From: Callorhinus ursinus
Taxonomy: Eukaryota; Chordata; Mammalia; Carnivora; Otariidae
Direction: 5' to 3'
Length of the DNA stretch: 64,000 bases
Assembly (NCBI RefSeq): GCF_003265705.1
Contig: NW_020312966.1
Coordinates: 23,933,012 to 23,997,011 of the forward strand
In this document: piece after piece, positions 20,701 through 31,500 of the stretch
Layout: each line of letters begins with the position of its first letter
Position numbering within the stretch: the stretch's first letter is position 1
Made by a program: the position numbers and the translations under genes
Notes under the pieces: generated by a model
Seen by the model: only the letters and a program-made list of their open reading frames with translations
The model's database searches: none
What the model was told of the DNA's origin: nothing

Positions 20701-23700
20701 ACACTTGATCCTATTCTAGTATTTACTTGCCACTGATGTGCCTGTTAGGTAAAACAGGACATAAAATTATTTAGGATGATTTTTAGGCCTGAGGAGAATT
20801 CTGGGGTCTGGACAGAGCTCCTCCTAGGGACCATCTTTTTTGATTTTTATGTATGGCTCTGTTTCTGTTTTACTTCAGGGGCTAGTTTTTGGGGATAAAC
20901 AACAGCAAAACCCTAAAGTTGGGCTTTTGAAACTCCAAAGTGTGTTGTTCCTGGTGGGAGCCATTAAAGGCCAGTGTATATCCAGAGACGTCCTAGTTGG
21001 TGTTGAGACTTGAAGACATTCCTAGATCTAACTCAGTCTGTCACATCATAGGTGACCCCAACAACAAACCACTCTGAATTTAAGTTACCTACAAAATGGA
21101 AATTATCCCTTCCTTATTGTGTAGGATATGTTAGTGTCTGGCTCAGCGCCTAGCATAGGAAAATGCTCAAGTAGCAGTTAGGTAGAATCTAACCATTTAA
21201 TGCTTGAGACGCTTTCATGTAATTCTTTTTCATTAAAATACTATAAATGGGCAGGACCGTAAAAGCCACAGTTCAACTCTGCTGGATTCTTTTTTTTTTT
21301 TTTTTTTTTTTTTTAAAGATTTTATTTGTTTATTTGACAGAGAGAGAGAGCGAGAGAGGGAACACAAGCAGGGGGAGTGGGAGAGGGAGAAGCAGGCTCT
21401 TCATTGAGCAGGGAGCCCGATGCGGGGCTCGATCCCAGGACCCCAGGATCATGACCTGAGCCGAAGGCAGACGCTTAACTACTGAGCCACCCAGGTGCCC
21501 CAACTCTGCTGGATTCTATTGTTAAGCTTTTTATATTAAAATGGGTTTACGGTATAAGTTTGTTGACTCTGGTAACTCACTGATTTACTGAATTCTTCCA
21601 GTCTGTTTTTTAAATTGTTTAAACCATTCATTACAAAGTCATTATAAAAATTATTCTCTGCAAAAAGTAGGGAACATCCAAATCACAGGAACCAGCTAGC
21701 TTTGTTGGTCCACAGTTTCTGTGGAGACATTGAGAGATGTCAGGTTGTCACACATAAGGCTGAAAAGCTCAGAATATTTCTGCAGAGTGGAGATTAACAA
21801 AAACTCTTTCCCTAAATATTCCTTTTTCTTTAAGAAGAATTTACATATGGGTTAATTTCTATCAGAGATATTGGTAACATTTGAATTTCTAATCAACTTT
21901 TTTGGGATGACCTAGTTTAAGATTTTATTTTTTAAGCAATCTCTACACCCAACGTGGGGCCTGAACTTATATAACTGAGAGATCAAGAGATGCTTGCTCC
22001 ACCGACTGAGTCAGCAAGGCGCCCCTGGAGTGACTCCGTTTAATACAGTGATAAGTCTTGATGGGCTGTTTGGGCTTTCTTAATACCAAAGAATGGTCAA
22101 AAAAAAAAATTTTTTTTTTTTTTTTGCACTTAGGTGACTCTGGTGTCTGCTGCCCCTGGGAAAGTGGTTTGTGAAATGAAAGTAGAAGACGACCACACCA
22201 ATAAATATGGCACTCTCCATGGTGGTCTGACGGCCACCTTAGTGGATAATATATCAACAATGGCTCTGCTGTGCACTGAATGGGGGGCACCAGGAGTCAG
22301 TGTAGATATGAACATCACGTATGTATCCAGACTGTACTACAAGTAACTTTTTTTAATGTGAAAACTCCAAACAACTGAGACTAAATACCTTTATAACAAA
22401 TACAACTGGGGGTGCCCTGAGCTGGTCACCCTGAAGTGTACCTATCAGTGGGCCCTGAAAGATCCCACAGCCTAAGAATCTAGAACTAGAGGGAGTAATT
22501 TCCACATCAGGAATAAAAGGCCAATGACCTAAACATTCCAAACAGCAAACATTCAGTTCCTGTTACGTATACGGGGCTGGCTGTGGGGGGTGCGTAACCA
22601 TCACAGACTCACAGCCTGGAACTATTCTAGTCCTTACAACTGCCACTTGTCCGGATGTCTTAGGGCTGTACTGAGTGCCTAGAAAAAAGCCTGAATAGAA
22701 TTCAAAGAGAAGTTGGATAAACCTTCATAAAGTATACACTGCCTTGTAACAAGGTGAACACAGATGTCCAGTTTTGCAATCCTGTATGTTTCCTTGCAAC
22801 CTCGAACGTGCTCTGCAGACATAAACTACATGATCAGGACGCAGCCCCCCAGAGGTCAGGCTGTCACCCACCACTGTGACAATGCCTGCAGGGGTCATCT
22901 GCTTTCCAGTGTGAGAAATTCGCTTCCAGCATTAACCAGTACCACTGCTGGTCCCACCAACAGAGTGCAGCGCCCAGGGGTTTAGTTTCAAGACAACTGC
23001 TTTTTCCACCTACACAACAGAACAATGACTGTTGGGGGGACAGGCAGCAATTGGGGGGGGAAAGCCAATGTTATGCAACATGAGGGCAATGGAAAGAATG
23101 TCAGTTATCAGATTTTTAAACAGTCTAAATCTTTTATTAGGCTACCTTTAGAAAATTCAGCCCTTCTTTACCATAGGAATAAACTGAGGGTGCAATAAGC
23201 AAATCACAGGACAAGAGGCAAATGCTCGTGAAATTAAGATCTACAGAGGTTCTGCCTGTTGTGCTGGTGAGCACATTCTGCAGTCCTTACCTTAGTCCCC
23301 ATGGTGAGGGGTCAGGCCAGCAGATGACTCCACTTTGCCTCAGGAGCCTCTATTAAGAGTTGAGGTCTTCAAACTGAGCACTGCATCTCATGATCTTCTG
23401 AGATACTACTGCTCTCTCACAAGCTTAAAGAATCTTTAGTAAGTCAAACATAGTTTCCACAAATGTGTGGTCAAAGTATTGGTCACAATAAAAAACTGCC
23501 TGGGCTTCAAAAACTGACTCACATGAACAGAAACAGTCTCAGAGATTTACTGTAGATATTTCAAAAATAAATGAGTGACAGCTTATGACTAAGATAGGTA
23601 GGGAAGTGTCTCTTAAAAAAATATATTCAACTCATCACCAGGATTCTAAGGGCCTCATATCAATTCTTAATAGTTCTTACATTAAATCGTTTTGAGTGCA

Positions 23701-24743
23701 GTAAAGTGCAGAATTTAATCCAGTGCAGTTGAGTGAATCCTAAATACTGATATAAGATACAGTAGTCCCCTTCTTACCCCCAGGGCTACATTCCAAGACC
23801 CCCAGTGGATGCCTGAAACCACAGATAGTACCCAACCCATTAAAACATATATATATATATATATATATATATGTTTTTCCCTATACATACACACCTGTGA
23901 TAAAGTTTATAAACCAGGCACAGTAAGATTAACGATGATAGTAGAACAAGTGTTAACATACTGTGATGCTATACAAATGTGGTCTCTCTCTCAAATTACC
24001 TTGTACTGTGTGCACCCTTCTAGTGAGGACATGAGATGCAATGCCTACATGATGAATTGAGGGGAGTGACAGGCAGGGGTGCAGCATTAGGCTACTGTTG
24101 ACCTTCTGACAATAGATCAGGAGGATCATCTGCTTCCTTCTGGACCGCAGGTAAGGGGGAACCTACAGTAGAGACGCCAGGCAATACTTCACCGGGGAAG
24201 CTAAGTAGATTAAATAAAAGCTGGAGAAATTCTTTCACCAGCCCCAAATAAACAGGTGGGAAACTTAAAGGCATGAGGGGGGACGCCTTCCCATATTTAT
24301 GGGAAAAGAAACTTGCGTGGATATGGAATGGGGAAGATGAACTTGGTCAAGGACCAGCCATTCAAATTTGATAGGACAGAAAGCTTACTGATACTATTCC
24401 TAAACTACTTTGAGGAAAATAAGCAACACAAAAGAAGGCTGTTAAGAGATGCACACAACTTCCCTTCTTAAAAAATTGCTGTTAAAAAATTTTTAAAAAT
24501 TGAAAAAGTAAAAAATTTGCTGCTAACTATATTTAAATCTGTTTCCCTTCAAGGTACATGTCACCTGCTAAAATAGGAGAAGACATAGTAATAACAGCGC
24601 ATGTTCTGAAGCAAGGGAGAACACTTGCATTTACCTCTGTGGATCTGACGAACAAGACCACGGGAAAATTAGTAGCACAAGGCAGACACACAAAACACCT
24701 GGGAAACCAAGCCCAGCAGTTTGGCCGAGACACCCAACAATAA
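14680..24743 (+). CDS. ACOT13: ACOT13 (THEM2), acyl-CoA thioesterase 13 (3 exons, whole CDS span)
   Basis: Homotetrameric hotdog-fold thioesterase that hydrolyses medium- and long-chain acyl-CoA; known from mitochondria and cytosol and as a partner of PCTP. Coding exons 14680-14760, 22134-22318 and 24554-24743 join in frame with GT-AG ends to 151 codons. Residues known to matter in the human enzyme fall at the same numbers: N50 in HTN, G57 in LHGG, D65 in TLVDN and S83 in GVSVD. Exons 2 and 3 match human closely; the N-terminal helix (MSLLTQNVRELMKAMTRVPG) is more diverged. Where human stops after KHLGN, this frame continues QAQQFGRDTQQ before TAA. A poly(A) signal follows 41 bases after the stop. 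The start is the only ATG that opens this frame in exon 1. Confidence 0.95.
15024..15213 (-). mobile_element. CAN-SINE with 17-bp target duplication
   Basis: Minus-strand SINE from the T run and tttaaagattttatttattt to ctgagccacccaggcgtc. The target duplication cagtcgaaagtgcattt is identical at 15007-15023 and 15214-15230. Confidence 0.97.
15426..15679 (-). mobile_element. CAN-SINE with internal 40-bp duplication
   Basis: Minus-strand SINE (gagagagagaacgccagcga ... ctgagccacccaggcacccc). A 40-bp segment beginning ctctgtggtc is doubled (15571-15610 and 15611-15650), with one difference at a CpG (acgacc/atgacc), so the element is about 40 bp longer than normal. Confidence 0.93.
16039..16251 (+). 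mobile_element. CAN-SINE with 13-bp target duplication and doubled tail
   Basis: Plus-strand SINE from tggacgcctgggtggctcag. The tail motif taaataaaatctttaaaaaa is repeated. The target duplication aagatgcacttgc lies at 16026-16038 and 16252-16264. Confidence 0.96.
16557..16745 (-). mobile_element. Older CAN-SINE
   Basis: Minus-strand, diverged: T run, gagagggagg..., tgtgacctgagccgaaatcg, ending agccacccaggcacgcc. Confidence 0.9.
17925..18045 (-). mobile_element. MIR SINE fragment
   Basis: Minus-oriented MIR pattern: taggtactattggtatcccc, then ttcccaaggccttacagcta. Ancient. Confidence 0.6.
19142..19193 (+). repeat. 52-bp direct repeat, copy 1
   Basis: Sequence aggcctgaggagaattctgg and on to ggaccatct. 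It recurs at 20785-20836 with about three differences. It fits no repeat family I know. Confidence 0.9.
20300..20640 (+). mobile_element. L2 LINE 3' fragment
   Basis: Pattern of an L2 end: ggaagcctttcctaatgtct, aggttgtgaaccccttagga, gcaggggttggatttcgttc. Diverged. Confidence 0.65.
20785..20836 (+). repeat. 52-bp direct repeat, copy 2, bounded by 9-bp direct repeats
   Basis: Same sequence as 19142-19193, followed by a T run. The 9-mer tgattttta flanks it at 20777-20785 and 20841-20849, which looks like a target-site duplication around a roughly 55-bp insertion. Confidence 0.88.
21291..21501 (-). mobile_element. CAN-SINE with 16-bp target duplication
   Basis: Minus-strand, long T run at the left, ends ctgagccacccaggtgcccc. 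The duplication aactctgctggattct is identical at 21275-21290 and 21502-21517. Young. Confidence 0.97.
21918..22026 (-). mobile_element. Older CAN-SINE fragment
   Basis: Minus-strand short form: taagattttattttttaagc, cacccaacgtggggcctgaa, ending gactgagtcagcaaggcgcc. It ends about 100 bp before ACOT13 exon 2. Confidence 0.85.
22134..22318 (+). CDS. ACOT13: ACOT13 coding exon 2
   Basis: 185 bases, VTLVSAAPGKVVCEMKVEDD through SVDMNI, with the catalytic HGG loop, Asp65 and Ser83. Donor gtatgt splits the Thr codon (AC|G). The acceptor gcacttag is preceded by a 16-base T run that serves as the polypyrimidine tract. Confidence 0.96.
22319..24553 (+). other. ACOT13: ACOT13 intron 2
   Basis: 2.2 kb. 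22330-23750 shows no repeat or coding sequence that I recognise. A Tigger-type non-autonomous element with a (TA)n run lies at 23760-24168. 24170-24550 holds nothing clear. Confidence 0.75.
23760..24168 (+). mobile_element. Non-autonomous Tigger-type DNA transposon
   Basis: Starts cagtagtccccttcttaccc next to a TA; gtggatgcctgaaaccacag and gtttataaaccaggcacagt follow a known TcMar-Tigger internal-deletion family. It ends near aaggggga...ctacag then TA, an imperfect inverted match to the start. A (TA)n run sits at about 23850-23872. Subfamily not assigned. Confidence 0.7.
24554..24743 (+). CDS. ACOT13: ACOT13 coding exon 3 with stop codon
   Basis: 190 bases, acceptor cccttcaag. It codes YMSPAKIGEDIVITAHVLKQ through GRHTKHLGN, then 11 extra residues and TAA at 24741-24743. 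Confidence 0.95.
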
Positions 24744-24783
24744 AGACCAAGCGTAAATTTGACTTGAACAAATGTACTTTCAA

Positions 24784-24789
24784 AATAAA
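24784..24789 (+). terminator. ACOT13: ACOT13 poly(A) signal
   Basis: AATAAA 41 bases after the stop codon. It would give a short 3' UTR ending near 24805. It is the first canonical signal after the CDS. Confidence 0.65.
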
Positions 24790-25494
24790 TTAGCACAACC
24801 AGAAATAGTTATTTTCTTTGGGGAAAATGACATAGGAACCAAGTAGGACATAGGATGGGACTGTCTCTATTTGTGATTTTAAACCTCTTCAGTTTGTAAT
24901 CTTATATAGATGATACTTGGACCAAAAAAATTCTTAGCTGAAAGGGTTTCTGAAAACTTAGGTAAAGCGAAGCCAGCAAGACCATTTTGAGATGAGATTA
25001 CTTTAAAGTCCAGTATTAAGCTATGAGAGATATAGGAAGCAATTTTAAATTTGGAAACACTATCCACAGTTAAATGCTAATTTATCCTTTGCTTGTCATG
25101 CTGCTCTCTGCTCAGAGGACAGAAGTAGACCTCCCAGTAGCAGTGAGCCCACAGGGCGGGCACCCAGTTTTTAACTTCTAGTTATTTCCCTCTAAAAGGA
25201 ACCTGGGCTTCTTGGAGAAAAACAGCTGATTTCAGGACTGGGAGGCTGGGATAGGGAAACTGACGTTAACATACCTTGTGCTTGAAAGTAAGCCAAGTGT
25301 TCAAGAAAATGGTTTAAGAGGATGCAAACTCTGCAGCACTGAGAAAAAGAAATTGTTCTATCACATTATCAGTGAGGTAGATAACACGTGGCAGAGACAG
25401 GAGGGCTCCTCATGACAGAATGCTGCTCAGTGTGGAGGGGAGGGGTAGATATTACCATTTTGCAGCTGTCATGTGATTACAGCAGGGGCGTCTG

Positions 25495-25652
25495 GGTGAC
25501 TCAGACGGTTAAGCGTCTGCCTTTGGCTCAGGTCATGATTCCAGGGTCCTGGATCGAGTCCCCCCTCCCCAGCAGGGAGCCTGCTTCTCCCTCTGCCTGC
25601 TGCTTTCCCTGCTTGTACTCTGTCAAAAATAAAATCTTAAAAAAAAAAAAAA
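25495..25652 (+). mobile_element. CAN-SINE
   Basis: Plus-strand: ggggcgtctgggtgactcag ... gtcaaaaataaaatcttaaa and an A run. Slightly shortened in the right arm; target duplication unclear. Confidence 0.93.
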
Positions 25653-25992
25653 GATTGGTTACGGCAAAAACCAGAAATCATCAGTGGTGCTTCTGATAAA
25701 GAGCAGGACATGTTCATGTTGTTTCCCAGATTGCTTCGTAATTGCAAGGAGAAAAATTATAACTATACAATGCAGAAACAGGACACCACTTTGACCAATC
25801 AAAATTAACATCAACCAAGAACAAAGTGACAGTGCATTTCTGGATATTAACTGGAAAGAGTGAGGTCACTTGAATTGGGTACTGGCCAGAGTGCATAATC
25901 CCAAATTTAACCATGAAGAAACATCATTCAAATGCAAAATGAGGAACACTATTTTAAAACATTAAGCCTACTTTTAAAAAATGTCAAGGTCA

Positions 25993-26150
25993 GGGGCGCC
26001 TGGGTGGCTCAGTTGGTTAAGCATCTGCCTTCGGCTCAGGTCGTGATCCTCGAGTCCTGGGATCAAGTCCCACATCCGGCTCCTTGCTCAGCAGAGAGCC
26101 TGCTGCTCCCCCTGCTTGTGCTTTCACTCAGTCTGTCATCTTAAAAAAAG
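25993..26150 (+). mobile_element. CAN-SINE
   Basis: Plus-strand: ggggcgcctgggtggctcag ... ttcactcagtctgtcatctt and a short A run. Shortened tail. Confidence 0.93.
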
Positions 26151-26616
26151 TCATTAAAGGCCAGTTAGAGACTAGAGATTTGACAACTAAATGCAAGGGT
26201 CCTGTAGTGAATGGTAGGGGGATTAAAACACACAGGATATTAGGATAGAACCTGAGAATATTAGGACAATTAACAGAACTGGAGTATGGACGACAGATGA
26301 AGGTGTATCAGTGTTAATTTCCTGAATCTGGTAACTTTACTGTGGTTATGCAAGAATATCCTTGTACTTGGGACATATGCCAAGTACTAGGGGGTAAGGA
26401 GTAAAGATGTATGCATGACCTATGTACCAAACTCTCAATGGTTCAGAATAAATGTATAAATATATGTAGAAAAAGTAGGGGGAAAATGTGGCTAAGACAT
26501 GGGTAAAGGTTATACAGGAGCTTTCTATTACAACTTCTCTAAATTTATTCTAAAATAAAAACCAAGGGCTGCTAAAGTGCCTGCCTGAGTAACTCCAGCA
26601 AGTATAATTCAATACA

Positions 26617-26755
26617 GTAGAACAGTTAAGAGCTTAGATTCTACAGAGCCAGCCAGCCTGGTCTTAAATCCCTCCCTGCTCTGGATGTGAGCTTGGGCAA
26701 GTTAACTAAACCTCTGTAACTCTCTCCACTCGTAAGACCAGAGTTTTGAACAGGA
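26617..26755 (+). mobile_element. MIR SINE
   Basis: MIR core: aagagcttagattctacaga, then gtgagcttgggcaagttaac and taaacctctgtaactctctc. Confidence 0.7.
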
Positions 26756-26861
26756 ACTGCCCATGATAAACATTCACAGGCATTGGTTCAAACAGATTCT
26801 AATTTTCAATTGATGAGAAAACATGTGAAACCTTTTGAAATAAAGAACATTTTTTTCTGAG

Positions 26862-26955
26862 GCACCAGTCTGGCTCAGTCAGTGAAGCCTGTGATTCTTG
26901 ATCTTGGGGTTGTGAGCTCGAGCCCCACCTTGGGTGTGGAGCCTACAAAATCTCT
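26862..26955 (+). mobile_element. Old CAN-SINE, short form
   Basis: Plus-strand: caccagtctggctcagtcag, cttggggttgtgagctcgag, ccttgggtgtggagcctaca. Lacks the right arm. Confidence 0.8.
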
Positions 26956-27164
26956 TTCTTTTCCATGAGGCAGGGAACAAGCCAACCTGCTGTTAAAGCT
27001 GACAAAACGTCTGATTCCTATTCCTAAAATTACAAACGCGTCTGCCATTTTTTGTCCTTCTGAATTGGCCGTTTAATTATGGACCCCCACGGTCCTCAGT
27101 AACACCTACCCATTGACTTGGAAAAAAAAGTTACCACATCAAGTTTTGTGTATTCACCTGAAAA

Positions 27165-28427
27165 GTCAGGGAACTTTCACCTATTTTATTTAGGTTTTCA
27201 TTTTTTCAAATTCCAACCAGAAGCTAAATACAATTGGAAACCAGTAAGCACTAAGTTTTACTCCAAAGGAGTAGGATCATTCAGATTTACTCCATAAAAG
27301 TATGCAACCCTTAAGCAAAGCTTTTCTTCATTAAAAAGAAAAAAAAAACAAAACAAAACCCAAAAACCTATACAGTAGTCTTTCCTTATGTTCATTGCAC
27401 AAAATGAGTTCTGCTTTTAGAGCTCTGACACTCAACGGTTTAACAACTTTAGATCCCAACTTCAGTAACTTTTTTCTACTCGAAAAAACCCTCATAAGTG
27501 TTCCTTTAGGATGGTGTAGAAACCAGTATTTCTGCACAATTCACTGGATTTTCTTTCTTTGTAATAAAAATCTCTTCTCTTTAAAACCAAAAAACAAAAA
27601 CCAAAAAGGAAAGTCCTCTACCTATCATGGTTTCTGCAGCTATGAATGTATTTCTCAGTTTTATAGCTGCTTTAGCTACTTCAGACTCCAGATCTGCTTT
27701 AATGTGTATAAACTGTATCCACATTCAGCAGAATACTCTTGTAACAGCAACTTGGGGAAAGAGATCTGGAAATAAAACACATACATTTAATGAGTACCAG
27801 GAAACAAATATGGCCCAGTAAAACATGAGGCAAGAATGCCTACAATGAGATGCTTTTTTTTCCCCCATTTAAGATTTCTTTCCCATGGTTGTATATCTAT
27901 GTATTTTTTTTTAAACAACCACTTCTGATCATCAGAGTGAATCTGAGAGTGCTCTGGAACAACGGTGATTACAGCAAAGCTATTAAAGTTTTTTTAAATG
28001 TTATTTATACCTTTTACATTCACTTCTCACCCTCTAAATACTGACAGATGTCAAAGAGGCAAAAACCAGCACAAATGGAAAGACCATCAAAAATGAGTAT
28101 CACCTTGTGCTTTCAGATACATTTAAGCATTTCAGTGAACAATAGTCCTTTCATTTCACATTTTTAGTAAGATGCTAATGCAGTGCAGCAAATATGCAAA
28201 GCATCTTCTTTCACACAGTCCGTGCAGAAGACACCTAATTTTTTAAGTTCTGAGACACAAAATTTAAAAAAAAAAAAAAAAAAAATCCAGGATGAACAAG
28301 TTTCAAAATGCATAGTGTTCTGTGCATGAGTCCATTTTCTTTAAACTCTGAAAGAATAAAGTGTAAGAAAACAAGAAAACCAATGCTGCTGCACTCTCTG
28401 ATCTTGCCCATTTTGCTGGTCAGCACT
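27165..28427 (-). other. C6orf62: C6orf62 3' UTR
   Basis: About 1.26 kb from the stop codon to a probable cleavage site near 27165. No repeat element is recognised in it, only an A/T homopolymer at 28266-28285 and A/C-rich simple sequence at about 27340-27366 and 27588-27606. The lack of insertions fits a transcribed, constrained UTR. The 126-codon plus-strand frame here is antisense and not supported. Confidence 0.7.
27185..27190 (-). terminator. C6orf62: C6orf62 poly(A) signal
   Basis: TTTATT on the plus strand (AATAAA on the minus), in cctaaataaaataggtg, about 1.24 kb after the stop. Chosen by position and motif only. Confidence 0.55.
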
Positions 28428-28553
28428 CTACTCTGGCATGTAAGGATGGAGGTGGTCCTCTATGGTGCCAACTGCCCAGTGGGTAAGCTGCTCCTGTGGC
28501 AGGTAGAGGCAGATGCTGCATAACTTGAAGATCGTAGCTTTGTTTTTTGGAGT
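28428..28553 (-). CDS. C6orf62: C6orf62 coding exon 5 with stop codon
   Basis: Forty-one codons plus TAG (28428-28430): [20 protein letters not shown] through HLHPYMPE. Acceptor ctttcag. Confidence 0.96.
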   Translation of the reverse strand, partial: TPKNKATIFKLCSICLYLPQEQLTHWAVGTIEDHLHPYMPE

Positions 28554-31500
28554 CTGAAAGAGGAATAATTTTAATAATCTTAATAAGGCTTTAACATAAC
28601 TGATCAATTGTCACATGAAGTCACTCTCCCACAATTGTATAAAGCACTTACGGACACTAACACAGCATACAGAGTAAGGGAATAAATTATGGTCTGTACC
28701 CCACAGGGACCTCAATCTAGTCAGGAAGACAAAACCTTGCCATATAAAATACAGAAAGAATAAACATGATTATAAACTAAATGTTTAGAGAATTTATTCA
28801 AAACAAAAAATTTTAAGGTCCAGAAAGTCAACCATGACAACTTGCTAATGGAAAGTAAGGTTAAAGACATTTCACAGAGACAGATTATCTAAATAGAGGC
28901 ATGAAGTTGTGGTCTGTATACAGAAAAGACAAGAAATGATGTCAGAGTAGAAGAGAAAAGATAAGAAACAAGTAAAAAAGAAAAGACTGAAGCATAACCT
29001 TAGGGTAAAGGACTGGAAGAAAGCAAAGGTATTACCATCACTATTACTATTTCACATCTGATATACGGCAAAACGTGCTAGGTGCCTTCACAAATCACCA
29101 CTGCTAGTAAATGGAAGCCACTCCCTGACCCGCCTTCAAAGAACTACTTTTCACCATAGCATCTCTTAAAAAAAGGCAAAAGCAGTCTATATATGTAATG
29201 AACCTACACATTACGCACATTTTTTTTTCATTTTCAGTGTTACCACCTTTTATCATTTACTCAACAAAGAACATGCTCACAGAAGATTTCATAGCCAGTA
29301 GAAGGCTGCATGTGGGTTAGAATCCAGACTCCAGGAACGTGCCTCTCTACCACTTGCCCATCCAAAATTATCATTTGGTCTAGCTCTTTCCGTACTTTTT
29401 TTTTTTTTTAAGATTTTATTGATTTATTTGACAGACGGGGACAAAGCAAGAGAGGGAACACAAGCAGGGTGAGTGGAAGAGGGAGAAGCAGGCTTCCCGC
29501 AGAGTAGGGAGCCCGATGTGGGGCTCGATCCCAGGACCCTGGGACCATGACCTGAGCTGAAGGCAGACGCTTAACGACTGAGCCACCCAGGCGCCCCTCT
29601 TTTCATACATCTTATGTTTTGATAAAGGACACAAGATCTCTGCTAGATGATCAAGTTCTTTAGTTTCCTGATTTCCTCACCTATAAAACAGGAGTAATAA
29701 GATCTACAACTCACAGAATTGTTGTGAGGATTAAGTGAGCTCCTACTTGTAAAGCTCTTCCCATCTGATACATAACAGGCTCTGTGTTGGCCACTCTCCT
29801 ATCAGTTCCCTCATTCATCTATATAGCACAAATAAATATGGCCACAGATCTCCAGTTTATGAAGATCAAGAACAGAACCTGAAAGAAGGGGGACCTAAGA
29901 GCACTGAAGACCAAATGCATCTACAATGAGGGTGTGACACCAGCCATCCCACCTTGCCCTGGGGATTGAGGTTTCTAGGACTTGGGACTTCAGTGCAAAA
30001 ACCAGGGCATTCCAGACAGACTGACTGCTGGTCACCCTACCTACACTCCAAATTTATTAGTTTATGAGCTTACAATTTTCTTTTCTTTAAAAGGATTGAA
30101 GCTATTTGCTTCAAAAGCACAGAAAACATCAACCTTGATAGAAAACAGGAAACTTACTACTTATTTAACAAAGTAACTCCAAGTCACCAGTCATTTCTAT
30201 ATATTACCGATCTATAGATTTGCAGGAAAATGAAGTCTCTACATTAGTATATAGTCATTATTAAATCTTCTAAGACTAAAGGTCTCTGTTGTAGAATCCA
30301 TTAATATAAGTCAATAGCCTGCTATACAGTATTATCTCAATAAATTACCCAAAGTACATAAGTAGTTAAAAATGAAAAATAAGACAACTTAAAAATATCC
30401 ACCATAGGAGAGCTAAGGTAAAGAAGAAATGCAAAAGAAAACGCCCAAAACCCAACCAAGTCATGGTTTTTCTGTTTTATGAAACGCCTTCACTGAAATC
30501 AACGTTCTTCTGTAATTCCCACAGCTCATATTTGTACCTATAATACCATATTTACTTAGAACTTTCTTATAAGATACAAAGTCCATGTGTAATCTTGTCA
30601 AGGGGTCTTCCGCTCCTTGGACACAACAGTATGATTCACCTCTATTTTTTACTACCTTGCAAACTAAGTAAAAATAAACCCATGCTCTAAAATGCAAAAT
30701 TAGGGGCGCCTGGATGGCTCAGTCAGTGAAGTGTCTGCCTTCAGCTCAGGTCATGATCTCAGGGTCCTGGGATTGAGCCCTGAGCAGGGAGCCCGTTTCT
30801 CCCTCTCCCTGTTCCTGCTCTCTCTCAAACAAATAAAATCTTAAAAAAAGAAAAATCAAAATTACAATCACAAATACTCTTCTAAAAGTCTTTAAACTGC
30901 CTCCGCAGAAAGGCCTCCTCTGGTGTCACCATCAGAGCTCATACCCAATAGCTTACACATCCGCACCCACTTCCTCTGAGTGCTCACTGACTGCATACTG
31001 TTCTGCCCTACTGCCTCCCCCATAATGGAGTAGAATTTCTGTCTTGTTCACGGTGTACAGTGCCTGGCACACAGTAAATAGGCACTCCTTTGCTGAATGA
31101 ATGGTAATTAAATTGCTATTTTTTAAAATTATTTTTAACAAGGTATCTGTTATAAATTTCAAGTGAGGATATTCAGATTTAGGTTGATGAAAACAATGTT
31201 CTAGAGAATAAAAAATAATCTGGAATACCTGGATTGCTTAAATTGGAAGTGCGTATTTAAAACACATGTGGAGACTCTGAGAAACAAACTGAGGGTTCTA
31301 GAGGGGAGGAGGGTGGAGGGATGGGTTAGCCTGGTAATGGGTATTAAGGAGAGCATGCATGGAGCACTGGGTGTTATACGCAAACAATGAATCATGGAAC
31401 ACTAAATAAGTAAGTTAATTGTTAAAAAAAAAGTAGATACACAGGTTATATGCCAAAAACAACTCAATAAAGCTATAAAGTAAATAAATTAAAAAATAAG

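Larger units (their letters stand above)
14761..22133 (+). other. ACOT13: ACOT13 intron 1
   Basis: 7.4 kb. Holds SINEs at 15024, 15426, 16039, 16557, 21291 and 21918, MIR-like and old unassigned repeats at about 17050-18050, and an L2 at about 20300-20640. It also has a 52-bp sequence present twice. From 18100 to 20280 I recognise no element except that first copy. Open frames in this stretch are short and lack any known motif. Confidence 0.8.
24806..27164. other. ACOT13-C6orf62 intergenic stretch (tail to tail)
   Basis: Holds SINEs at 25495, 25993 and 26862 and a MIR at about 26617-26755. 24806-25480 and 26150-26600 show nothing I recognise. The two genes converge here, about 2.4 kb apart. 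Confidence 0.75.
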
